A stretch of DNA of 64,000 nucleotides from Thermoplasmatales archaeon (GTDB lineage Archaea > Thermoplasmatota > Thermoplasmata > Thermoplasmatales > Thermoplasmataceae): positions 124,001 through 188,000 of the forward strand of contig JAJSLM010000003.1 in assembly GCA_026127925.1 (NCBI GenBank), in the 5' to 3' direction. Both the position numbers and the translations under genes were made by a program. Shown piece by piece: positions 26,908 to 34,938 of this stretch (positions are counted from its first letter, which is position 1; each line of letters begins with the position of its first letter). The notes under the pieces are model-generated. The model ran no database searches and was not told the DNA's origin. It worked only from the letters and a program-made list of their open reading frames with translations.

Positions 26908-28030
26908 TTTTCATCACCTTCAGGTAGTCTCTTAGCCTTAAAAGGAAATCATAACAATAATAATCGGCGAAAATGAGTTCCGAATAGATTGCTATATTTC
27001 GTGGGTAGTCAAAACAACCATCTTTCAGAATTACCGAGGATTCGTTTTTTGTTTCTATATGGGAAATCAGAGAATCAAGTATCTGCCGTAGGAGATTATA
27101 GCCATTGTAGCCGTTCTCGACCATTAATAGGAAGGATTCTGCCAGTATAGCCAACGAAGATGTATCCTTGGGAACGTTGGGTATGTTTGGATCTGTCATA
27201 TCATAGTACGGTGTCAGATCTTTATCTTTGTTCACGCTTAGATAAAACGAAAGCCCCTTGGTATAAGCCTCACTATATTTCTCTTGCCGGGTAGCGTTAA
27301 AACCGTATGCGAGAGCGAGGAGGAAGAAGGCTTGACCTCTCGACCATGTAGTAGTGGAATCAAATCCCAGATTGTTCCATTTCTGTATGATGTCCCCATT
27401 CTCAGGGTTGAAGCGAATCATGTGAATGGTTGAGCCGTCTTCCCTCATGAATAATTTAATTGATTGATTCAGGTTTTGAATAGCAACCTCTATGTATCTT
27501 TCGTCCAGAGTCCTTTTGTAAGCCCAGAAAAGCAACGTGTTGGGAATTATTGCATCGTCTACGCCAGCAAGATCCTCGCCCTTTATCCCCGTACCTAGTA
27601 TTTTGCACTGAGAACCAAGCGGAATTAAGCCGTTTTTTTTATTTTGTATTTCTAAAAGTTTATCGGCAGCCTTTAGTGCCAATTTTTCATAATCTTCTGA
27701 CTTTAAGACCTCGGAAAGATGAGCGTAAGAATACCGGAATATAAAGCCTAGAAATTCGTCATTGTCTTCGACACGCTTTGCGATCATACCTAACTTCTTT
27801 TTTGCTTCTTTGAGGAAAGTTTCATCTTTTGACCATTCATAGGCTCTCGTAAGTAGGCCTACCCAGTGCCCACCACTCCAGTCGCAATAGTTAGTTCCAG
27901 TCCATCTTCCAGTTTTTAAATCTTTTGAAAATGGAAAATCCTGTGTATCTTCGTCTATAATCCGTCTAATCTTCTCGGTAATCTCATTTAACAAATCGGT
28001 TATTTTATGAACATCTTGAATTTCAAACAT
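26900..28030 (-). CDS. GH88-like unsaturated glucuronyl hydrolase
   Basis: At 376 residues the length equals the GH88/GH105 families of (alpha/alpha)6-barrel enzymes. CDWSGGHWVGLLTRAYEW (about 49-66) and TTWSRGQAFFLLALAYGF near 227-244 correspond to the conserved WxxGFWxG and SWARGQAW segments of GH88, and PKDTSSLAILAESFL to the following active-site helix. There is no signal peptide, so it acts in the cytoplasm on imported unsaturated uronides. GH105 (unsaturated rhamnogalacturonyl hydrolase) is the main alternative. Its presence implies that polysaccharide-lyase products reach the cell. Confidence 0.75.
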   Translation of the reverse strand: MFEIQDVHKITDLLNEITEKIRRIIDEDTQDFPFSKDLKTGRWTGTNYCDWSGGHWVGLLTRAYEWSKDETFLKEAKKKLGMIAKRVEDNDEFLGFIFRYSYAHLSEVLKSEDYEKLALKAADKLLEIQNKKNGLIPLGSQCKILGTGIKGEDLAGVDDAIIPNTLLFWAYKRTLDERYIEVAIQNLNQSIKLFMREDGSTIHMIRFNPENGDIIQKWNNLGFDSTTTWSRGQAFFLLALAYGFNATRQEKYSEAYTKGLSFYLSVNKDKDLTPYYDMTDPNIPNVPKDTSSLAILAESFLLMVENGYNGYNLLRQILDSLISHIETKNESSVILKDGCFDYPRNIAIYSELIFADYYCYDFLLRLRDYLKVMKIE

Positions 28031-28055
28031 GTCGTCACCACCGTCTCATGAAAAA

Positions 28056-28487
28056 TTAAAATAGAAGGACCGTCTCATAGGAAATAACCTCTTCTTCATT
28101 CTGGTTGAATCCCCTCATACTTATCTTAACTATTTTGTTTTTTGGATCTTTATTTGATTCCCTGACGGAGGTCACTTCTCCCCTAACTCTTATGGTATCG
28201 CCTGGAAACACTGGGCGTTTGAATTTAACATCGTTAATACCCAGATTTGCTTTCCCGTATTCTACTATTCCGTACTCCTTTGAGAGAAATCCCTGACATA
28301 TGGATAATGTCAGAAGACCCTGGACAACCCTCCTGCCAAATATAGATTTTTTTGCATATATATCATCTTCGTGTGCCGGATGAGATTCTCCAGTTAACGA
28401 GGCGTAGAGGAAGATTGCGGCGTCTGGGATAGTCATCCCCCTAGTTGTGAACTTATACCCTTCTTTTAAAAAGCAATTCTCCTCCAA
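28056..28487 (-). CDS. MaoC-like hot-dog hydratase
   Basis: The 143-residue protein has the MaoC/R-hydratase signature near 28-60: YASLTGESHPAHEDD, then FGRRVVQGLLTLSICQGF. The usual GDxNPxH is GESHPAH, so the Asp is replaced by Glu while a His is retained. Members add water to enoyl-CoA substrates, and some act on mesaconyl-CoA-type acids. It lies between the MFS and GH88-like genes with gaps of 6 and 25 bp. With the CaiB-family enzyme it suggests CoA-dependent breakdown. Confidence 0.8.
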   Translation of the reverse strand: MEENCFLKEGYKFTTRGMTIPDAAIFLYASLTGESHPAHEDDIYAKKSIFGRRVVQGLLTLSICQGFLSKEYGIVEYGKANLGINDVKFKRPVFPGDTIRVRGEVTSVRESNKDPKNKIVKISMRGFNQNEEEVISYETVLLF

Positions 28488-28493
28488 TCTTTC

Positions 28494-29867
28494 TCACTTC
28501 CTTGAACTACCAATTTCATTTTCTATTTCCTCCAAGCTCTGTGATTCGCCGCCTTTCGGTGCAAAGAACACTGCGGAAATTGCCATTACGATAGCCATTA
28601 TAGCAAGGATGTATGCAACATACTTCAAACCAAGCGTAAGAAGGATCGCTGGGAACGCAAAGGTCCAACTGTAATTTACATATCTGTCAGTTCCCGAAAG
28701 GAAGCCTCTCCCGGCAGCACGTATGGATGTAGGAAATCTCTCTGTTCCCCATAGCCATATAATTGGCCACATCCCAAATCCTTGGAAAAAGCCGACAATG
28801 CCAACGCCTAGGACTCCGACGATACCATCCTTGAGTGGAATGATTCCAAACATTACAAATCCTATTGCTACCATGATGGAACTAGCAATGAACATGTTTT
28901 TTCTGTTGACAGTTTTGTTTGGTTTGTCCGCATATAACCAGTAAACCAAGATCCCAGCAATACTTGTTAAAAACCAAATTAGATCCATCACTACACCTCC
29001 CACAAAGCCAGTTTTGCCAATGTCCGCAGCAATGTAAGGTAGATAGATGCCGAACGTAGACGCGGGTATAGCCCAAAGAAAGTTCATGAACATTATAAAT
29101 ATAGTGAAACCAGCTAATCCTGGCATAAAGAGATCTTTCCACTTATAGGTACGAAGCTTTTCTGCTGGAGCAGGGACAACATTCTTTTTCGAAACCCCAA
29201 GCGCTTCCTCCAACTCCTTGTCCAGTTTCTGAACCTCTCCCTTGAGGGCAAGGTATCTTGGAGATTCAATAAGCAACAATCTAAGGATCATAGTAAGAAT
29301 AGCAAAACCAATAGCGAAGCTAAATAGTATTTGGAAGCCGACAAGATTCGTAGGGCTAACTAACGCGATCAAAAGCGCAGTTATGGGGCCAATGTACCAC
29401 CATATATTGACCAGACTCATCATTTTCCCTCTGTGTCTTCTTGGAGATATTTCTGCAACCAGCGCCTCGCTTGCTGGTATATCTAGACCAACTCCAATTC
29501 CGACGAGAGCATAGCCTCCAATGAGCACCACAATGTTATAGTTCATGAATGAACTGATCACCATAAGGGCCGAACCTATGATAAAGATTATTAGATCCCA
29601 CATGTAGAGCCTCTTTCTTCCAATCAGGTCAGAAATATGTCCTCCCCCAAATGCAGTAGTGGCCCAAGCGTAGCCAAATATTGCTGGAACAAGTCCTGCC
29701 AACACTGTCGGAATTTTGTAATATGGATCAAGATACACAAGTGCAACGGACCACGCCACTATAGCAAAAGCATCCAGAAATTCTCCTAAAGCTGCTATAC
29801 TTCCCCAACCAAGAAATCTTGCGCTCAGTTTCATGTTGTCGTACTCTTCCATTAGGTTTTCTGTCAT
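28494..29867 (-). CDS. MFS transporter, sugar/sugar-acid porter-like (copy 2)
   Basis: A 457-residue, ~12-helix protein, closely related to copy 1 along its length. Both have RHRGKMMSLVNIWWYIGP-like and GFFQGFGMWPIIWLWGTE motifs. The start has an AGAGGTAAAAAT leader, so a ribosome-binding site is plausible. It is the first gene of the operon with MaoC, GH88-like, MBL, CaiB and MDR genes, and diverges from the HTH_10 gene at 29947. It presumably imports the unsaturated uronide or a related acid that GH88 acts on. Confidence 0.82.
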   Translation of the reverse strand: MTENLMEEYDNMKLSARFLGWGSIAALGEFLDAFAIVAWSVALVYLDPYYKIPTVLAGLVPAIFGYAWATTAFGGGHISDLIGRKRLYMWDLIIFIIGSALMVISSFMNYNIVVLIGGYALVGIGVGLDIPASEALVAEISPRRHRGKMMSLVNIWWYIGPITALLIALVSPTNLVGFQILFSFAIGFAILTMILRLLLIESPRYLALKGEVQKLDKELEEALGVSKKNVVPAPAEKLRTYKWKDLFMPGLAGFTIFIMFMNFLWAIPASTFGIYLPYIAADIGKTGFVGGVVMDLIWFLTSIAGILVYWLYADKPNKTVNRKNMFIASSIMVAIGFVMFGIIPLKDGIVGVLGVGIVGFFQGFGMWPIIWLWGTERFPTSIRAAGRGFLSGTDRYVNYSWTFAFPAILLTLGLKYVAYILAIMAIVMAISAVFFAPKGGESQSLEEIENEIGSSRK

Positions 29868-29914
29868 ATTTTTACCTCTCTTGATCGTTATTACCGTGGG
29901 TCTATTTTAATAGA

Positions 29915-29927
29915 AATGTTTATACGT
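29915..29927 (+). promoter_or_regulatory. Candidate TATA box, HTH_10 regulator 2
   Basis: GAAATGTTTATAC ends about 20 nt before the GTG at 29947, centred roughly 25 nt upstream. The same AT-rich stretch, read on the other strand (TATAAACATTTC), may serve the divergent MFS operon. Confidence 0.4.
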
Positions 29928-29946
29928 CAACATATCATAATCATCA

Positions 29947-30597
29947 GTGTTATACGAGATAGAATCTATTCATGTTTCAATTAAGCATGATGGGTGTTGG
30001 GGCAGGATTACAGATTCTTCTAATGTAACAATCAGAACACTAGTGTTTAAGCCATTTCTGGAGCAGTCTTTGATGTTGGGTATTATATCCATTAAAGGCG
30101 ATGAACCAAAAGACCTTTCTGAGTTTATTGAGCAATTTAAAAGACATAAGACGATCCATAAAATAATAAGTATGAAGAGAGCAGCAAATGTTTTGAACTT
30201 AGCATTTTTTGAGTCGTCTAGATATATGACGGCAAACATTATGTCAAATTATCCGCTTTTATGGTATTCCAATGAGATAATCGATGGTATTGAAGTTTGG
30301 AACATTGTTCTACCAAGGAAGGTCAGCAGTTACCTCAAGCAAGATCTAACAGATGTTGCAAAGATATTGAACTGGAGTTCAAAATACCAGGGACAAGACA
30401 TACTTTCTCTGTACTCTCAGTTGACAGAAGTTGAGTCTTTCACCCTTAGGAAAGCGGAAAAATTGGGTTATTTTGAGTCGCCGCGGAAAATAGATTTGAG
30501 CGAGCTCTCGAGCATGATTGGAGTGTCAAAACAGGCAGCTTCAGTTACGTTACGTAGAGCCGTTAAAAAATTAGCTCATAATAGCATGATGGACTGA
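29947..30597 (+). CDS. HTH_10 (bacterio-opsin-activator-like) regulator 2
   Basis: The 216-residue protein begins at GTG and carries the same HDGCW motif (14-18) as regulators 1 and 3. Its HTH_10 domain is C-terminal (LRKAEKLGYFESPRKIDLSE, then IGVSKQAASVTLRRAV). The middle is a mixed alpha/beta region with no recognised family. It diverges from the MFS-GH88 operon with an 80-bp gap, so it is the probable local regulator. Confidence 0.75.
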   Translation: MLYEIESIHVSIKHDGCWGRITDSSNVTIRTLVFKPFLEQSLMLGIISIKGDEPKDLSEFIEQFKRHKTIHKIISMKRAANVLNLAFFESSRYMTANIMSNYPLLWYSNEIIDGIEVWNIVLPRKVSSYLKQDLTDVAKILNWSSKYQGQDILSLYSQLTEVESFTLRKAEKLGYFESPRKIDLSELSSMIGVSKQAASVTLRRAVKKLAHNSMMD

Positions 30598-31873
30598 AAA
30601 GTATTAAAAAAAATAGCTCATTGCTCTCTTCAACATTGGTAGATACATAAATAATCTACACCTTTTACCCTTGTATTCGTCCGCGTTGAGTTCTTGTGAG
30701 GACTTTAATGTGGTCCTGATCTTGTTTTTTATACTTTCTGTACTAGGTTTACTCGGATCTAACCTTATCACATTGACTTTCCCACCGAAGTACCTTTTGA
30801 GGGTTTCGCCACATTTCACTATCTCTAGTATACCTGTCGTGGTGGCACATGTGACCCACCTCACCAAGTATTTCATAGCTGATCTGAACCCGATATATAC
30901 CGACAATATGTTGACTTCACATTTTGTGTGACAGCGTCTATGTATTCCAGCATTTTAATTGCCATATAATTCCCACCTATCTTCCTCTATTTTAGGACTA
31001 TGGGTCAATTTAAAATTTCTCCGGCAGTGTTTTCTAATCCTTTGTTAGTTCAACGGTACTGTGAGAACCATTTATGTAAATGGCTTCCTTAATACATCTA
31101 ATTGTTTTCACACTCCGATTGTATGACGTTCCTGTTGTTGAATTTCATATCCGCTATGTCTTTAAGCCTGCTTTTTGCTTTCCTCTTTGCACTGTAGTAT
31201 ACTATCTGACGCGTCTTAATGTCGATTGCGACCAGATCAACGATCCTCCTTCCTCCCCCCAATGTTTGTGAGTCCGCCGATGGCAGAAATGAAACCATCT
31301 ATCATTCGGAAATCCTCTGCATATCGGTACATTATATATGGTGCAGATTGAATGATACTTCTCACCATGATTCTCTTCTTCGGTTCCTGTATCACCGTCT
31401 TTCCATCCACGGTTATCTCCCTGCCAAAGTACTGGGAATCTTGTTTCCTTTTTTAAGGTCCATTTACCCTGTGGTTTGTCACACGGTAAAGGTAGGTGCT
31501 ATTTCTTACTCGCAACTTGCGCGTGAGTGCCATGTAGTATTATTTTCGTTACAAAGTACAAGAGTCTTTTCTTTCAGAGACACTTTAAAACATGTTATTT
31601 AAGAAAGAATGTGGTGTTAATCAGTGAAAAGATTGGCACAAATTGCTCTATGGACTGTGTCTGATCTCCTAGATTCGGTCAAAAACTATGAAATAAAACG
31701 CAAAGAGGTTTGCTTTTTTTGGCCAGAATTACTACACACACGAGATCCCAGAAAAAATGGGGCAATGTGAAGAAGAGAGCAGCGGGCAGCACTCGTGTAT
31801 TGTACAAATTTTAGATGTGCGGATATAGAGCTTTACCCGTGAACTAACAAGCATGATTGATAGCCCTAACGCG
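30598..31873. other. Decayed mobile-element DNA
   Basis: No intact gene is present. Minus-strand pieces at 30604-30906 (EIVKCGETLKRYFGGKVNVI) and 31098-31298 (IVDLVAIDIKTRQIVYYSAK) have a coding look and appear to be parts of one broken transposase-like gene, since they share orientation and lie in different frames. I cannot name the IS family with confidence. The plus-strand frames here are shadows. Confidence 0.35.
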
Positions 31874-33028
31874 TCATTGTATTTCTATGGTTTTTCCAAC
31901 CTTTTTTAGTTCCTGTACAGTCTGAAGTGCGAGATCCGTCATACCAACAGGACTTATTTGAGTTCCTGAAGGTTTGCCATAAATATGTAGTGGAATGGCT
32001 GAGGAGATATTATCGATAACAACAAGTTCTGCAAGGCCCGCATTTGGAAGCGTACTCATCACGTGCAAAGCCCAAGGTTGTGTAGCAGCATTATGCGGAG
32101 AGAATAAAACTCCGTGAGTTTGAGCCGCATAGCCTATTCTTAAAGCAGCAGATATACCACCGCACCAAGACAAGTCAGGTTGTATAATATTGACTATCCT
32201 TGTACTTAAAAATCTATTTGCTTCAACTGGATCGTGTATGAAATTACCCACAGCTATTCTTTGCCAAGGAATTGAATTTCTGATTATTCTATAACCCTCA
32301 ATATCCGTGGATTCTATCGGGTCTTCGATCCACGAAATCCTTGTGTCGTGAAGCGCGTTGCAAACTTCTATTGTGAACTCAGGATCCCAAGAGGAAAAAC
32401 AGTCAATAGCTATTTCCTTGTCAGGGCCTAGATATTTCTTTATACTTCTTACGATTTTCACCAGTGAGTTGATTCCACTTTTACCATCTTCCGGGCCGAA
32501 ATTAGCTGCCACCTTATAGAGTCCATAAATTGGGTTATCAATTCGTGCTGTCGCTGAGATGGTGCCATATATCTTGAGGTTTTCATTAATCATCCCTCCC
32601 AACATGTTATAGATCGGTTCTCTTTTTGCATTAGAAATTAAGTTCCATAGTGCAATGTCAACTGCTGCTATTCCTGACATAATCATTCGACCATGCCCAT
32701 AGGGGGCGGTGGATCGGTACATTAAATCGTAAATCAGATTAATATTCAGAGATTCTTCATTCAATAAAAAGCCTGAAAACTGATCTTTAATTATACCTAT
32801 TACGCTTGTACCACCTGATGTTAAAGAAGTCCCAAAGTTTCCCTCCCTATCCTCTAGAATGCATAGAACACGAGTATCAAGGTTCATCCAACTTTCTCTG
32901 GATGCAGAATAGTTGTTGTATTTTACCATCGGTCCGTAGATCCTTTCATCATCAAGCCAAGAGTTTTTATTTCTCTTTGGTAATTCAATTAAAGTTATTT
33001 TATCCACTTGCAGCGGTTTATTAAGCAT
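31874..33028 (-). CDS. Enolase-superfamily acid-sugar dehydratase (second, RhmD-like)
   Basis: The 384-residue protein has metal ligands in AIDCFSSW (Asp), ISWIEDPIES (Glu) and a third at AVGNFIHDP where the usual Glu is Asn (GNF instead of GEH). The base pair is in IIQPDLSWCGGIS and FSPHNAATQPW. YKVAANFGPEDGKSG resembles the KxPLxYGPxDG loop of L-rhamnonate dehydratase, but the usual KxK is not clear. It probably dehydrates another sugar acid. It stands alone between two IS graveyards and is less conserved than the copy at 21548. Confidence 0.7.
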   Translation of the reverse strand: MLNKPLQVDKITLIELPKRNKNSWLDDERIYGPMVKYNNYSASRESWMNLDTRVLCILEDREGNFGTSLTSGGTSVIGIIKDQFSGFLLNEESLNINLIYDLMYRSTAPYGHGRMIMSGIAAVDIALWNLISNAKREPIYNMLGGMINENLKIYGTISATARIDNPIYGLYKVAANFGPEDGKSGINSLVKIVRSIKKYLGPDKEIAIDCFSSWDPEFTIEVCNALHDTRISWIEDPIESTDIEGYRIIRNSIPWQRIAVGNFIHDPVEANRFLSTRIVNIIQPDLSWCGGISAALRIGYAAQTHGVLFSPHNAATQPWALHVMSTLPNAGLAELVVIDNISSAIPLHIYGKPSGTQISPVGMTDLALQTVQELKKVGKTIEIQ

Positions 33029-33119
33029 ACAGAGACTATTATATTATGCTAGCATAAAAGAATAAGCCCTGATATATCCGATAACTCAAATCGCTGTGGA
33101 ATTGGGATAGAACCTATAA

Positions 33120-33358
33120 CGTCTATCTGTTATGGATCCATTGCAAACTCATGAGGGAGTATGGCGACCTTAAGCCTCTGAGAAAGTACTCCGCGGAGAA
33201 AATGCTGCTGTAACTAGAGAAACTGCATGTTGTGTAAGATGACAGCGGAAACATTAGCGAACTAGAAAGAACAAGAAAATATAAGGATGTCCTTATGTCA
33301 ACGCCGGTTGAATTTTTTCAAAATCGCCAGTTAATTCTTTCCACTTTCCATTACGGAA
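33120..33358 (+). pseudogene. IS1634-like transposase N-terminal remnant
   Basis: A plus-strand frame from about 33130 reads KLMREYGDLKPLRKYSAEKM, followed by a stop and LEKLHVV. It resembles the segment of IS1634-type transposases that precedes the catalytic core. A short further piece (STPVEFFQNRQLI) follows at about 33298. The matching C-terminal half is at 34037-34747, so the intervening IS21 pieces split one element. Confidence 0.4.
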
Positions 33359-33420
33359 GTGGTGATTTGGCTGTTCGACGCGGAGGTGTGGCATTTGATT
33401 AGAGAAAAGAGGGACATGAA

Positions 33421-33602
33421 CAGGGTATCCAAGCTGGAATCTTACAAAGCGTACATAAAGGAGAGGATAGATCGGTACAATCTATCAGCAGTCCGTATAC
33501 TTGAGGAGATAAGGAAGAAAGGGTATAAGGGTGGGTACTCAACACTCAAGTATTACTGCGCCACACTGAGAAAGGATCATGCCATCACTGCAGTGATCAG
33601 GT
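33421..33602 (+). pseudogene. IS21 IstA internal fragment, near-copy of 20072-20254
   Basis: About 180 bp reading RVSKLESYKAYIKERIDRYN and onward to ITAVIRF are almost identical at the DNA level to the minus-strand IstA remnant near 20072-20254, with only a few differences seen by eye. The copy stops abruptly at about 33602, where an oppositely oriented IstA piece begins. The high identity suggests recent movement or recombination. Confidence 0.65.
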
Positions 33603-33962
33603 TCCGTCTCATAGCGGTATACTGCCTGAACTCTACGATCACTGCGCAGTTCCCTACAGAGCCTCTTGACAGTTGTGTATGATCCGAGATAACCTTTTTC
33701 TCTGATCTCATCATATATCCTCACAGCAGAGAGGTTATATTTGTCAATCCTCCCCCTTACATAATCAGTGTAAGGGGCAATGACAGACTACCTCCCCTCT
33801 CTGCTGTATTTCGCCGGCTTCTCCATTGCAATGTACTTCCTCACAGTTTTCCTGCTCACTCACGTTCTCCTTACTATCTCACTTATGTTCATTCCCTGTT
33901 CTTTCATGGCTTTAAACATGTGCCAATCCTCCGCTGTAAGCGCATTTACCATCTCCAGCATG
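33600..33962 (-). pseudogene. Second IS21 IstA N-terminal remnant
   Basis: On the minus strand from 33962 the frame reads MLEMVNALTAEDWHMFKAMK, NISEIVRRT, TGA, VSRKTVRKYIAMEKPAKYSR, TAG, then DYVRGRIDKYNLSAVRIYDE. That is a typical IstA N-terminal helix-turn-helix with two in-frame stops. It is a diverged relative, not a copy, of the fragment at 33421. Confidence 0.65.
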
Positions 33963-34036
33963 AAAATGCATGGGGTGGTAAATATTCAATGGCCCTTTTT
34001 AGATACTTTTCAATGGCCGAAAATGGGTAAATTTGA

Positions 34037-34747
34037 ATGGGCGATTACACTGGCCATCCCATGGGTGGCCTTATCGTGAAGGAGGTTACGATAAGCCCCA
34101 AAGAAATAATTAGGGGCACTCCTACTGAGGATCAAATAAAGCTTGCAGAAAAGAGGATATACATAGCAGTATACAACAGTGACAGGGAGGAACTCGATCT
34201 TATAGATCTGGAGAAGAAGATCGGTGCCGTCAAGAAGAAGATCTCTGAAATTCATGATCCGGGTGATCTGAAGAAATCGCTGGGGAGTCTCAAATCGCTT
34301 GTCAAGTTCACCAAAAACTCTTCTGTACTCAATGAGAGTCTTATCGATATCATGCGGAAACTGGCAGGAAGATTCCTCATAGTCACGAACACTGATCTTC
34401 CTTACGGAGAGATTGTATCAGCTTACAAGGAACAGTGGAAGATTGAGCGTACTTTCCGGGCAATAAAATCATTCCTTGATATCAGACCGGTATACCACAG
34501 AAAATTCGATAGGATAAAAGCGCATGTTTTCGTCTGTGTATTATCATTTCTTGTTTCCGCCATCATGGAGAAGTCCACTGGAAAATCGATTAAGAGCATA
34601 AGGAAGGATCTGAATTGCCTGGATATTGTTCCATTAACTGTCGAAAACAGGAGGATCTACGTTTCATCCGATAGCCCGGAAGCGTCGTCCCTTCTTAAAA
34701 GTCTGAAAATACCATATCCAAGGATCCATGAAAGTGCACATACATAA
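34037..34747 (+). pseudogene. IS1634-like transposase C-terminal half
   Basis: The 236-residue frame has the DDE transposase end region of the IS1634 (IS4-superfamily) group: GRFLIVTNTDLPYGEIVSAY, then KEQWKIERTFRAIKSFLDIR with the YxxQWxIExxFR motif holding the last catalytic Glu, and VFVCVLSFLVSAIM. The N-terminal catalytic part is missing from this frame. A terminal repeat follows at 34813-34834. It is the surviving part of an interrupted element. Confidence 0.75.
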
Positions 34748-34812
34748 TTTTTCATGATTCACAGGAAACCATATCGAATACACGCTCTGCATGAAAATCT
34801 GACAATGATTCT

Positions 34813-34834
34813 CATACGAAACTCAAGTTTAAAG
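34813..34834. repeat. Terminal inverted repeat of the IS1634-like element (copy 2)
   Basis: It matches the repeat at 20783-20804 in 20 of 22 positions and lies 65 bp beyond the transposase stop, with TTTAAA as the outer end. It marks the right end of this element. Confidence 0.6.
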
Positions 34835-34938
34835 TACTCGGATTATCAAACTTTTGAACAAGTTAAAAGGTAAGACTATAAACTGCGCTATATAGCGTTT
34901 AATAAAGAGAAACGTTATACCTTTACGGTATATTATTT

